Positions 24,199 to 35,163 of a stretch of DNA of 64,000 bases are shown here, in pieces. The notes beneath the pieces are model-generated. The model was not told where the DNA came from, searched no databases, and was given only the letters and a program-made list of their open reading frames with translations. The position numbers and the translations under genes were made by a program. The stretch is from Druceiella hillmani. Taxonomy: Eukaryota; Arthropoda; Insecta; Lepidoptera; Hepialidae. The stretch spans positions 3,014,001 through 3,078,000 of the forward strand of contig JAYKKI010000126.1 in the NCBI GenBank assembly GCA_039881145.1. The letters are read 5' to 3'. Each line of letters begins with the position of its first letter. Within the stretch, counting starts at the first letter, position 1.

Positions 24199-24608
24199 CA
24201 ATTAAAGTAATCTTTAATTTTAAACCTATGATATAATTTTAGATATAAATAATCACTAGAAATTTACGACGTTAAACGTATACTTATAGTATTGAACTAA
24301 AGAGTTATGCCGTTACTGTATCATTTATGAATCAATTAATATATGAATAATATTTATTTAGTATTTATATCATCCTAAAACAATACGCCGCACTCAGCTT
24401 TCTACACGATGTAAATAATATTGTAGCAACCAAAAGTAAACAATCTGCTATAACAACGTATCGGTTATGCTACATCCACAGTTAATATTTAAATAGCATT
24501 TAGCATGTTAGCATTAGTTGCTAAATGTAAATAGCATGCTAACACGTATTTTGTAATTAGCATTTAGCATAGCATGCTAAATGCTATTTATACATCCCTA
24601 GTATTTAT

Positions 24609-25178
24609 ATTTGTGGCTTGGCTTGTAAGTTTCTCTGTTTCCGTTTTTGGGTGGAACCTTCTTCATATTATAAATCTGTGGGTGGAACGTTTTTATTATT
24701 ACTTCCTAATGACATTTGCCCAATGTACATGTATAAATATAACTGAATAGTTTTCAAAATTAATTACGTAGAATTATCCTTCAAAAACATATTGAGCAGA
24801 ATCTTGACATCGAGATTAGTTGAAAGAAATTTTGTATAATAGTATCGTAGGGTGGATTCATCTTTTTCGGCCCACTTAATATATGCCGTTTCAAACAAAT
24901 TTGGAATAATTTGACAGCATTCACTTTTATACAACATTTCTGTACCAAATTATTTAATTTAATATATATGTTTGCAATATGGTGGCGATCAGTCTTCGTT
25001 GGAAGTTTAGTACTGGGTTAGTAGCGTATAACCCTTAGAATAATGAGTACTCCAGAAGGCAAGATCACGCGCAATAGTGTGTCCAAAAAAATGCACATAA
25101 AATGCGTAGTATCAAAACGCGGCTGTCAGTGCAATTTAAGATACAGCTCTGAAAGGTTACGTGACAATATAGCTTAAA
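24609..25178. other. Unannotated stretch before the THAP-like exon
   Basis: The region has somewhat more GC than average from 24960 on. Nothing is recognisable apart from the possible promoter context of the small open frame that follows. Confidence 0.4.
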
Positions 25179-25253
25179 ATGCCGGCTTGTGCTATTCCCA
25201 CCTGCAAAAGAAACAAATGGGGTTACTTTTCTTACGTAAAAAGTATTACTTAA
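25179..25253 (+). other. Possible THAP-type first exon fragment
   Basis: A short frame, MPACAIPTCKRNKWGYFSY, ends at a GTAAAA donor-like site at 25236; reading through it reaches TAA at 25251. A Met-Pro start with a C-x4-C pair within ten residues and a following aromatic stretch is how THAP zinc-binding domains usually begin. The second half (C-x2-H) is not seen nearby. It could be a relic of a THAP-containing transposon or gene. Confidence 0.3.
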
Positions 25254-25777
25254 TTTCATTTTCAATTAACTATGCAATTTTAAAATATCAAAGTAGATTA
25301 TTATAAACAGAATTCGCGCCTTTTCTATTGTTGTTGTCACTGCACCAGTAGGCGGAGCGCGGTGGAAGGGGAGAAGATTTTTGGCTTCACCGCGACGACT
25401 TATGGATTACTCTATATTCTAAGATTTTAAAAGATACAAATACGACGCTGCGTTAACGCTATCTATCGACCAATTTATGTAAATATTTAAATCGACATCC
25501 TGATTTTGAGAGCAAGAAGATTATCGGTAAATGTAAAATTCAAACTAAAAGCTGAACGTTGTCATTTGGTATGAAAAAAACATTGAATAACAATTATTGG
25601 TGACATTTTTTTGAAATATGGAAAAAATAAAATATTTAAAATGCATAAACGATAATATTTAAATGCAAATACACAAATTAATAAACGATAATTTAAATTC
25701 ACGTTTATAATTTTATTAATTGTGGACAATCAATTAATAAAATTGTTTTTTACGGTGGCTACATTTAAAATAAACCA
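25254..25777. other. Unassigned AT-rich sequence
   Basis: Contains a short GC-richer patch (cggagcgcggtggaagggg near 25355) and repeated 'aaacgataatattta / aaacgataattta' near 25640-25695. No gene is supported. Confidence 0.4.
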
Positions 25778-25779
25778 TA

Positions 25780-26672
25780 CACGCTACGTCTACCAGCGAA
25801 GTTTGAGGTCGAACGCACCTGTGGACCGGACGTCGTAGTATGGTCCGGTCCGGTATGCCGAAGAGATCTTCAGTTCGTATGGCTAGTCATCAATAGGGAA
25901 TCTTACGCAAATCGAATCGTAGATGGCGCCACCGAAGTAAGACGTAAATTAAAAGTAGCTGTCAAAAAAGCAATAGATTTTGTGGAGTGTAAAATTGAAA
26001 ACTTTTATGTGAAGATATGATGAAAAATGACGGATATTTGATAATATTAGAACTAAAAAATCCAAATAAAATGGATGCTCTGAACAACACCGAAGTTTTT
26101 TATTGTTGTTTTAAAGTTTTTGCAACGCACAGCTATTTCCCACAGCTTCTGACTTTTTTGTCCTTAGGGAATAAATGAACAACTATATTTTCAACTGCTC
26201 CAACTGCACATCGTAGATGCATATTTGATCTTCACAAGATGTAATCTTGTGAATCATCGATGTAATCATCGCAAGATGTCATCTTCGAAAAACCAATGAA
26301 ATTCAATACTTCTCAAGACAGCGTATATAAATTACAAAACGTCAAATCATGTTTACGATGTTTACGTTATAGTATAGGTAGCCACCTGGCGGGAGAAATT
26401 GGCAGTAAGGTTCCCCAATGAATATGACGCCGCAGTGGCATCGACAGGCCTTACCTTAATCTTGAAATTTAATGTTACAGAAACAGTGAAAAAAATCTAA
26501 CAAAGTGGTGTAAAAATTGGTTATTAAAAAGGAACACTTTACATTTATTTACGATTTGGCGCCGGTTGCCTGCGCTGGTTCAAGAAACTGCGCAGCTCTA
26601 TTCCAATACACGTTCCGATCTATCTGCGCAGGCACACCTGCACAGTAAACCTCTCCGGTAGACCGTAGCGTG
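25780..26672. mobile_element. Non-autonomous TIR DNA element, ~0.9 kb
   Basis: The left end cacgctacgtctacc and right end ggtagaccgtagcgtg are inverted repeats differing by one inserted base. The similarity continues weakly inward (agcgaagttt versus agaggttt, then gcacctgtg versus gcaggtgtg). TA flanks both sides. The interior has patches of higher GC and a small hairpin, ttcacaagat/atcttgtgaa, near 26233-26256. No transposase frame is visible; superfamily is not assigned. Confidence 0.65.
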
Positions 26673-26851
26673 TATAGTAGCTATAACTATTATCACTTCG
26701 CGTGTAAAATAAAGGTAACAAACAAAATGAAACTTTTCTAGAAATGTCACTTGAGTCGTGTGATCCATGAATATATGAGCCGTGTCATCTGCTGTCGTCT
26801 TTTTGATTTAATAAAAAACATTAAAAAATATTTTATAAAAAATGCTTGTCT

Positions 26852-26875
26852 AAAACTAAGGTTAACCTTAGTTTT
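26852..26875. repeat. Perfect 24-bp palindrome
   Basis: aaaactaaggtt is followed directly by its reverse complement with no loop. Confidence 0.95.
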
Positions 26876-26953
26876 TTAGCGGCTTTCCAAAAATATGCCG
26901 CATGGAAGTTCATACGAGGGAATAAGGAGTTAAAGAGACAAAAGTTTGCTTAT

Positions 26954-27256
26954 TTAATAAAAAATGCACACAAAAGCTGGCAGATAAATATATACGACAG
27001 CAGAGCAGGATACTTTATCAGTAGATAAGACAATAGACCCAAAGTTTGTATTGGTTTCCAAATTTTCTAATGTATAGGTATAATTAAATGGTAATTCCGC
27101 TTTTTTAATAGGTTTATTTAATGCCGGTATTTTAAAAAGGCTCTCTATAGACGCACTGGCTTCTATAAAAACATTTTTATATGCCGAGGATAAACAGTTG
27201 CTTTCGTCGGATATTTTTAAACACTTTGTTCCTTCCATTAATATAAGGAATTTCAT
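26954..27256 (-). other. 100-codon open frame of unknown status
   Basis: The minus frame begins MKFLILMEGTKCLKISDESN and includes YKNVFIEASASIESLFKIPA and FNYTYTLENLETNTNFGSI. A second Met (MEGTKC) is a plausible start. Codon composition is more protein-like than the surroundings, and GTATCC near 27015 could be a weak donor. No family is recognised. It could be a small exon of an unseen gene, or chance. Confidence 0.25.
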
Positions 27257-28799
27257 TAATATTATTCAGTTATTAATTTAACTAAATATTTTGTTAAATG
27301 TACATACATGATGAAAAATAAACAGTACTTTAACATACTGTTCGTTAATTTGTAGATCAAGGAAAATTGTAATTAGTGTTTATTTTCTTAAAATATGTAT
27401 TGGGTAATATTGACACTGGCATAAATTCTGAGATGATAGGAATTGAATATCACAAAAATTAATAATAAGTGTCAAATTATTCATTAACGGATGTTTCTTA
27501 CAAAAATAATAAATGGAAAAATCATTTGAATCCATGGTCAATAAAATGTTATTTTGTCAAACTGTTACGAGGGAAACCTATTACTTATACTGACAAGACC
27601 TTTAAGCTAGTAATTTATAAATAAAAATGCACACCGTCACAACTGTGTTAGAATTAAAAATAACAACGGCGTCTCTTAATATCGTTTAAGTAATCTTCTG
27701 TATTTGACAAATTTATATAATCGTCCAGTAGCAATATTTGGAATGACAATAAATAGAATGATTAAGTGAATATTACAACTTAGTAAAGTCACCTGCAAAA
27801 TTTCAGACATAATTATTGCAACATGAATTCTCTTGAATTTTTAAAATCAAAATAATTGTAAGTTTTACTTTCAACCAGTGTAAATAACTCGCTGAACATT
27901 TGTAGCTTTTTCGAATATAATTAGTTAAGTACAGAATTATTTGTTGGTAATCAACCGCCATTACATTTTAAATATAAGTAATAATGTTTCCTGTCATTAC
28001 GTGAGTTTATGGACACGACAATTCAAATGGAGAGAATTCTATGGATCCGATTTTTGGTATTCTAAATTTAAGAGATATTTTGGTGAAATAAATAACTTTT
28101 CCCTACACAGTATAAATTACTTCTGTATGGTAAATTATATTGTGACATTTTATCACGCATAAGTGCTCTTTACAAGAAATTAAAATTATTTTATAATTTA
28201 GAGCACGTCTGAGAGGGATATAGCTATTATTTAATACGGAGATTTCTTGTTACCACTTTGGGATAACATTTTTTTCAAGAAACGTTTAAGGGACTCGAGA
28301 CGGTTCAAGACTTTGATATAAACCTCACGTGTTTGATCAAACTGTTTAATGGTGATTTAAAAATACATGAACCGAAATTTGGTTGTCGATCAGCTCACCG
28401 CAGGCTTTCATCGCGTGACGTGTTCGCAAAATACCCTCAACTAAAGGCAAGGATTTTCTTTTATTTATTACAGCCAGTGACCAAACATTGCATCAAACAC
28501 AACAAAAATATACATTCGCATCAAACATTCTGCAGATACGTGAATGTCTGACAAACTTGTCAAACTAATGCCATATAATATCAACACGGTTTGACACAAA
28601 CCAAAATTTAGGTGTTTGAATAAAATTGTTTGACCGTGTCGGGGGCCCTTTAGAGATTGTTGATGAAAATGGTCTTTACCAAAGGGTCGCAGTAATAGTA
28701 AAAACGACTTTAAGACAAGAGTTTGTTTAGGGAAACAGTTTTAGGTGACATTACTAAAAACGGTTAATCGTAATATCTACTAAACGTTTTGAAATTTTA
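27257..28799. other. Unassigned sequence
   Basis: AT-rich to 28200. From 28290 to 28650 there are repeated gtttga/caaac motifs (gtttgatcaaac, ggtttgacacaaacc, ttgtttgaccgtgtcgg), which suggest a decayed mobile element, but no ends could be fixed. Confidence 0.4.
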
Positions 28800-29330
28800 T
28801 TTTGCCAGTAGTAGAACTTGCGCTACGAAAGTTCTGAATATTTTAGCATTTATAAATTTATATTGCCTACTATATTTTTCACAGGCGTAAAAAGCATGGA
28901 GTATATTTCAAAAGTTATAGGGTCTCCCATAGTTTTGCTACAAACTTTGTATGAGCTTCTAAAACTCTAATTTTTTATTATTTTGGGACGAGTGGTATCG
29001 GAAATTAGGGAAGGTGGACCTATTTTTTTACATTTTTTGAGTATATTTCTGACGGTATACTACTCAAAATTATGAAAAAAATATTTCTCTCTTACTCTTA
29101 TAAGAAACAAAATCGAGTACTTAATTTGTCCCCCCTAAAATTTACTTATAAATATTTTGGTGTTTTAGCTATTGTGATATATATTTGTTATTATGTTTTA
29201 TTACTCTGCCAAATTTCAAGTTTCCACGTCAAGCAGTTTCTGATAAAAACGGCAGTGACACATAAACAGCCATGTAAGTGAAGGAAACATATGACGATTC
29301 CATTTTTCATTGTGATGTACTGTATTTTAT
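28800..29330 (+). repeat. Lepidopteran-type retroposon 3' region, copy 3
   Basis: Contains gtagtagaacttgcgctac, gtctcccatagttttgctac and cacgtcaagcagtttctgat, followed by gacacataaacagcc. The terminal 'ggaaccctaa' part is eroded. Copy 4 shares the same order of blocks. Confidence 0.6.
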
Positions 29331-30504
29331 AAATGAGGCCGACTTTTGTTTTGGCCGTTTTTGTTATTTAGGCCATATTCAAAATATAAATATCTGTCTA
29401 TTAATTTTATAAGAATCTCCCATAGTCTTATTTAGTGTTGCTAACAAGGAAAAAAATATAGGTATACATACTTAAAAAATACATACTGGCGGTATTAAAG
29501 GTTTCCTCCAAATATGAAGTCGATTAAAAATGTTCATATTTGGATTTTCTTGCAAAAAGAATGTATCGAAGAACGTATTTGAGACAACGCCATTTCCGTT
29601 ACAGTTTACGTTATCTGCAAGATTAAGTCAGGCGTACGGAACTGCAGTTTAACCTTGGTTTTGTTGCAATGATATAATATGCACTTGCATACGGGCCATT
29701 AGTGTCATCTAATTAGCATGTTTGTGATAAGAGAAATGGTGCGGTTACGGTTTTTTTTAATACCCACGTTCTAATGCGCTGAATTCCTCGTTACCTGTGA
29801 TCTTCGTTTATTTCTTCTCATACCAGTGATTGCTTTTCTAAATGAATTGAAATTAGTTTTGGAAATGATCACTTATCTTCCATACTGAAAGGAAAGGATT
29901 TATCAACGGCCTGACAGAAATATGCAGTTAGTTTTAGGGTTTGCTTGCAGGCTCAATTTTTATAAACTTTTAAAATATTACAATTAGTTTATCGAAAACC
30001 AAAATGTAGCCCATAATAATGTATTTTCATAAAATAATGACTATGTAGGAAGCTTTACAAAAAAATCTGTAATACAAATATTCACCCAGAAATATTAAGA
30101 CTTTTTGATACTAGTTGTAACATAAATGTAGATTTAATACCAATACATAGAATAGCAATATGTGAACCATTCAAGAAAAATAATAAGTGTCCAATAGGAA
30201 ATTTCATTGCGAATGATGAGCATTCGTAATGAATTTTGTCCAAGATAAATCAAACAAATACTTTCGGATTCTTCACTTTAGATATTCATCAATTATATAA
30301 AGTCAAACCAAGAAGAAACGAGAGTTTGATTTAATACGGTGCAATTTGATTTATTAAAGTTTATCGTTAGTTTGTAGTAGTGCAATTTTTCGTGACGGAA
30401 TATGAGCTGACTGTGCGATAAAGAAATTAACAGTAATAATACGTTGGTAATTTCATTGTATGGTTTATAGGACATGTGCTGTGAATTTGAACAAATATGT
30501 TAAG
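29331..30504. other. Unassigned AT-rich sequence between two retroposon tails
   Basis: No open frame, TIR or tandem repeat that I can support. Confidence 0.5.
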
Positions 30505-31093
30505 TACGAGTAGAACTTGCACTACAAGTGTTCCTTACACATTTAGGCACACATGAACATTTAAGGGCGCACTGTATTTTTATTAAACTATTCACAAACA
30601 TTAATTTTTCACAACGTAAATATATTACCTATAATAATCACATACTAAAAATTATCGTACATTTAAAAACAAATATAAGAGCTAGGATAATCGCTTTAGT
30701 TTTCCTATAACCTATGTGCTGGCTTCGAAAAGTCAATTTTTTTCATAATTTTAGGTTAAATAATTTCCAAAAAAGGTGGAGACATCTTAAAACATGATAC
30801 ATCCTAAAACTATGAAAAAATATTTCTAACAACCATAGTATTAGCTCTTTGGAACGATACATGGAACTAAAAAAAATAATTTCCAGTCTTAAATTCTCTC
30901 CAGTCCTAAAATTAGCATAAAACGTAGTAACCTGCTAAATTTAGCAGGTTACTACGTGACATTACTATGCCAAATTTCTAGTTTCTACGTCAAGTGGTTT
31001 CTGAGAAAAACCGCTGTGATAGATGAACAGACAGACAAGTGAATGACTTTATAAGGGTTCTGCTTTTCATTTTTAGGTACGGAATCCTAATTA
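30505..31093 (+). repeat. Lepidopteran-type retroposon 3' region, copy 4
   Basis: Contains gagtagaacttgcactac, ctacgtcaagtggtttctg, ataagggttctgc and ggtacggaatcctaa. It matches the block order of copy 3 and keeps the better-preserved tail. A perfect palindrome sits inside it at 30922-30957. Confidence 0.65.
30922..30957. repeat. Perfect 36-bp palindrome (no loop)
   Basis: acgtagtaacctgctaaa is followed immediately by its reverse complement. Confidence 0.96.
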
Positions 31094-31565
31094 TGACCCC
31101 TATATTTGCGAATTTCATTCAGGTGTTGGTTTAATTTTGGAATTAGATCTAAAAATTTGATAAAATACCCGTATGTAGAGTTTCCTAAAATGTGTGTGGC
31201 TTAAGGTACTTGCCATGTTCATAAATTACGTACACAAACTGATATTACAAATGGAGATTAGTACGGGTAAATATTTACACAAATTGCGTAACACTTAAGT
31301 CTAAACAAAAACTTACGAATATGTTTATTTTACCACTTAAAACTGTCTAAATGGTTTAATTTTAATTGCAATAATTACTGTTTCTCTATGACAATAAAAC
31401 TTTCTAAAATTTGCAATTTAAAAACCCGAAATGAAAGGCTTTTCTGATATTTCCCGTGGAAATTTGAACGTGAAATTAAACTTGAAACGATGCATATTTT
31501 TTCACATATCTTATATTATATGATGCCTATTTTGTATTAAAGATATGTTCTATACAAAAAATATT
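31094..31565. other. AT-rich spacer
   Basis: Nothing recognisable between the retroposon tail and fold-back copy B. Confidence 0.5.
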
Positions 31566-31579
31566 ATTTTATTGGATAT

Positions 31580-31843
31580 TGAATATATTTGGCGTTAATT
31601 TTGTAGAAATTCATTATTCACAATTAAATGAAACTACGTGATGTAGTATTATTTCTACTATCTTTAATTTCTTTACCACGACCTAGGTTTCGTTGTATTA
31701 CAACATCTTCAGGTGGGATATTAGGAAAGATCTTTGCTAATATCCCACCTGAAGATGTTGTAATACAACAAAACCTAGGTCGTGGTAAAGAAATTAAAGA
31801 TAGTAGAAATAATACTATATCACGTAGTTTCATTTAATTGTGA
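31580..31843. mobile_element. Fold-back element, copy B, with perfect 14-bp direct repeats
   Basis: This is the most complete copy. The 14-mer attttattggatat flanks it at 31566-31579 and 31844-31857. Left and right arms of about 108 nt are nearly perfect inverted repeats around a small centre near 31725-31740. Because of this, almost the same 69-codon frame appears on both strands (31628-31837 plus, 31624-31833 minus); neither is likely to be a real gene. The left arm, read on the minus strand at 31717-31676, holds the hammerhead-like string. The right-arm copy (31744-31785) has an altered GAAA box (caaaac). Confidence 0.9.
31676..31717 (-). ncRNA. Hammerhead-ribozyme-like core in fold-back copy B (tentative)
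   Basis: Read on the minus strand the order is: CCAC (stem I), CTGAAGA (fits the CUGANGA box), one extra T, GTTGT-AAT-ACAAC (stem II), GAAA, CC-TA-GG (two-pair stem III), TC (possible cleavage site), GTGG (stem I). All boxes are in the hammerhead order. The extra base before stem II and the tiny stem III are deviations, and the inverted arm would compete for pairing. Activity is unproven. Confidence 0.35.
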
Positions 31844-31857
31844 ATTTTATTGGATAT

Positions 31858-32149
31858 TACAAATATTAATTATATATGTATCTCATTTCAATCGTTAGCA
31901 TAATGTTGTATGTACGCCATCTGTACAAGCAGTTACATTAGCTTATAAGGCTCATTAATAATGATAACATATACGTCGCTGCTAATGGAACGCTGATGTA
32001 CCATTAGTGTTGCGATACCGATATTTCTCCCCACAAGAAATCATAGATAATAAGTTAGCAATAAGGTAATATTTACTTAGTCCTAAGATAGTAACATCTT
32101 AATATGCATTAATTAAATTTATTTTTTGAAAACAACATTTTAATAACTA
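31858..32149. other. AT-rich spacer
   Basis: No feature supported. Confidence 0.4.
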
Positions 32150-32930
32150 ATCGATATTAATAGATACGTAGATAAATTTGTACAAACTGCAGATTAAATT
32201 AGCACTATGTGGCGCTAAATTAATTTGCCGCTTTAAGTGTCCCCGCGCACTGGCAACTTCGATCACCGGCAACTAAACAGTTTACTCACCCGTGAGTATT
32301 TAGCCGCGGCAACTAAAAAGTCGCCCATGCGCGGGGCCGTGTTCAGTACCGTGTATTTCATTCGAACTTCTTCAAAACGACTAAATAGTATTAAAATTTA
32401 TATTAATAGACACGTAGATATATTTGTAGAAAGTGCTTCTTAAATTAGCACTAGGTGGCGCTAAATTAATTTGCCGCTTTATGTATCCCCACGCACTGGC
32501 AACTTCAATCACCGGCAACTAAACAGTTTACTCATCCGTGAGTATTTAGTTGCGGCAACTAAAAAGTCGCCCATGCGCGGGGCCGTGTTCAGTACCGTGT
32601 GTTTTATTCGAACTTCTTCAAAACAACTAAATAATATTAAAATTGATATTAATAGATACGTAGATAAATTTGTAGAAACTGCTGATTAAATTAGCACTAG
32701 GCGGCGCTAAATTAATTTGCCGCTTTAAGTATCCCCGCGCACTGGCAACTTCGATCACCGGCAACTAAATAGTTTACCATTCTGCTACTACTACTAAACA
32801 GTTTACTGCGGCAACTAAAAAGTCGCCCATTCTCTGGACCGCATTCAGTATGGTGTATTTCATTCGAACTTCTTCAAAGCAACTAAATAGTTGCTTGGAA
32901 AAAATTGCCAGTGTGCGGGGGTACTAAAAG
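32150..32930. repeat. Tandem array, three copies of a 246-bp unit
   Basis: The block agcacta-gtggcgctaaatt recurs at 32201, 32447 and 32693, giving a period of 246 bp twice. Because 246 is a multiple of three, similar open frames (32237-32443, 32471-32689) appear in successive units; they are repeat shadows. Each unit holds a GC-rich inverted pair, ccccgcgcactggcaact and agtcgcccatgcgcgggg, about 95 bp from end to end. The third unit is altered, and its array ends in tgccagtgtgcggggg, a further inverted match. This resembles a short TIR element amplified with its flank. Confidence 0.92.
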
Positions 32931-33339
32931 TGGGTTTTTGGATGACCTGCAGTGAAATTTGTCTTCCCAGTGTTTAACATTATTATTCTTTTCTTTAGAG
33001 TATAAACTGTATATTTTATAAAAATTACTTGAAATTTACATATCCAACTAAAGTCTACCATTGGTTCTATTGCATTAAATAAAAATGACCGCAAGTTTTT
33101 ACGGTAAATAACATTCAGTTCTGTGATCTGCATACAATAAAGGAAATTAATTGAAGAGTTTTAGTATCTGTTACATCTACGTTATATCAAAATTACTTAA
33201 TCGATGTGAAAAAAAAATTATTTGCAGATAATGTTTTCGAGAGTGTATGTATTGACAAAAATATACGTGGCGGCTATGCGTGTTAGAAGAAAGACTTGTT
33301 GGTTTTCATTCTCTCTTCGTATGTGATATTTGTTAACCT
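32931..33339. other. Unassigned spacer
   Basis: A 69-codon minus frame at 32924-33133 has no motif or splice support. Nothing else is seen. Confidence 0.4.
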
Positions 33340-33850
33340 AGCCATCTATCTGTCTCTCTCTTCCTTAATTTTTCCTCACTTTCACTCTCCTCTTATACCC
33401 CGCTCATCTATGTCTCCTAAACACATACTCCACATCTCTCCCTGTCTCTTCCTCTACCCTTGATCTACTCTAACTTATCTCACCCAGCCCTACTCATACA
33501 TATCTCCTTGTCCTACTCTACCTTATCTGCCAAGCCGCATTTTCACGTATTTCAATCGTTCTTACTCTCTCAATATCATGATATTCTACTCTGTCCTTTT
33601 CTCCCATCTTTCTGCTCCACAACTCTCCTTCTCTCCATTCCTCCTTTTTGCTCTCCCGTATTTACTTCTCTTCCTCCACTTGCGCTCGCTTCCTTTTACT
33701 CACCTGTTCCCATTATCCATCCGTTCTTCTCTTCTCCTTCTGAATGGCTCTGTCTCTCTTACTCTCTCTCTTCGCCCCGCTTTTATCTTACTATTCCTCC
33801 ATTTATATCTACATTCAACATTACCTATACCCCGCCCATTTGTTAGGAAA
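33340..33850 (+). repeat. Pyrimidine-rich tract (about 500 bp, C+T on plus strand)
   Basis: The plus strand is overwhelmingly C and T, with many ctctct, ttcctc and tctccc runs, ending abruptly near 33850. Lack of purines removes stop codons, which explains the overlapping 128- and 93-codon frames. No simple period is obvious. Confidence 0.85.
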
Positions 33851-35073
33851 TTACTTTAGCGTTTCCCTTTTTTATTAAAATGTTATTCTAAACATACGAA
33901 CTTACCATACACCGTGACAAAAGGAAGTTTTAACCTCAAAAGACTTATTGCAGATTATATCGATAAAATAATCAGATGTCATAAAGAGAAATCGAGGAAT
34001 ATGTCAGTGGACTACACTATAATAAATGTTTAACACTGTATTTAACATTATGTATTGCTTGATGTTTCTTATCTAATTATAATAATTATATGGAGGACGT
34101 TTAACAAAAAAAAGGCAAGCAATCGAAAGTAACTGAATTCAGTAGCACATTTAATTTTGAGACGCATACTGTTTCCGGTTGCAATTTTCATTCTAAATTC
34201 ATTTTCCATTCTGATAATTAGCAAAGCTCTTTTTATGCCGAGTATTTAGATATATATGGACATATCTAAGTAATACCTTAAACGGAAATTTGTAAGTAGG
34301 ACTTCTACTCATTAGCATAGTCTCAAGGTAGCTTCTGTTGACACCAATAAATTTAACACATTGCGGTTAAAAAATGCACGATAAGTACTTAAGTTTTTGA
34401 TACATTTCATTTTTATCCATTGACCTTTTTAGTTGCAAAATTGATATATCCTTGTCTTGTTTGAATTAAAAGTCGTGTGAACAGAATAGTTTATTCAATT
34501 ATTATCTTTTTGAGCTACTTGGAATGTCTCTCAGTGTAAATCTTTTCCACTATAAAATTTAACCCCCTTCTCTCGAGATGAGCGCGCACTTTACACATGC
34601 AATTTGCTTTATATTGAAATCACGCGTTATTTTCATAATAGCACAGTCGTTAAAGCCATTAGTCGCGTAACATCGCGTTAACAAATGTGGCACTGTCAAG
34701 TATAAAGGAGAACCATTATTCAGGTCACTCCCATGCTGGTAGTTATGGGACAGCTATATAGATACAATGCGATAAAAACATAGTTTCACTTTCATATCTA
34801 GTTAGTGCAATGATAGGTATGATGCGGGTCTATATTTCTGAAGGTCATCGAGGAACAGCCGATACCTTTGAATGGTATCTTTATGGACTTTTGTATTTTT
34901 GGAGACCGGCTTAATTATAGCCGAGGCAATCGACGTAAGATTTAGTTTAACAACGATGTGTTTGTGTAGAAATATTTCGTTGTATATTTCAATTTGCCCC
35001 GTGTCAAATGAAGCATACTGTGAGTGTCTTTTTAAATTCTATTGTAAATGATTTCGTTTCATCTATCCGTTAG
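33851..35073. other. Unassigned AT-rich sequence
   Basis: I see no coding, repeat or RNA feature that I can support. Confidence 0.5.
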
Positions 35074-35161
35074 TAATAGAAATGTTATTATAATCAGTTA
35101 AAATGAAATTAACACAAACGTATTAATTTCATTTTAATAGATTATAATAACATTTCTATTA
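35074..35161. repeat. 39-bp inverted repeat with 10-nt loop (two mismatches)
   Basis: Arm 35074-35112 pairs with 35123-35161; only the bases around cagt/atag differ. It lies 2 bp from a second hairpin. Confidence 0.93.
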
Positions 35162-35163
35162 CA

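Larger units (their letters stand above)
22705..24600. mobile_element. hAT-like non-autonomous element, 1.9 kb, perfect 8-bp TSD
   Basis: The ends are tagcgatggg on the left and catcccta on the right. The 8-mer gtatttat flanks both sides exactly (22697-22704 and 24601-24608), as hAT transposition produces. Subterminal regions are packed with the hexamer-like unit 'gctaaatg / catttagc' on both strands, more than a dozen instances, typical of transposase-binding repeats. Inside the left end, a unit of about 89 bp is repeated three times (22793-23060). No transposase frame is visible, so it would need an enzyme in trans. Confidence 0.88.

Noticed and set aside
31624..31837. Two overlapping 69-codon frames on opposite strands with almost the same protein
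   Set aside because: They are the two arms of the fold-back element read from either side; the identity is forced by the inverted repeat and does not indicate a protein.
32237..32689. Two similar ~70-codon plus frames in succession
   Set aside because: They recur because the 246-bp unit is a multiple of three; the frames lack conserved motifs and sit in a tandem array.
33460..33859. 128- and 93-codon overlapping plus frames rich in Ser, Leu and Pro
   Set aside because: They result from the pyrimidine-rich tract, in which stop codons are rare by composition.
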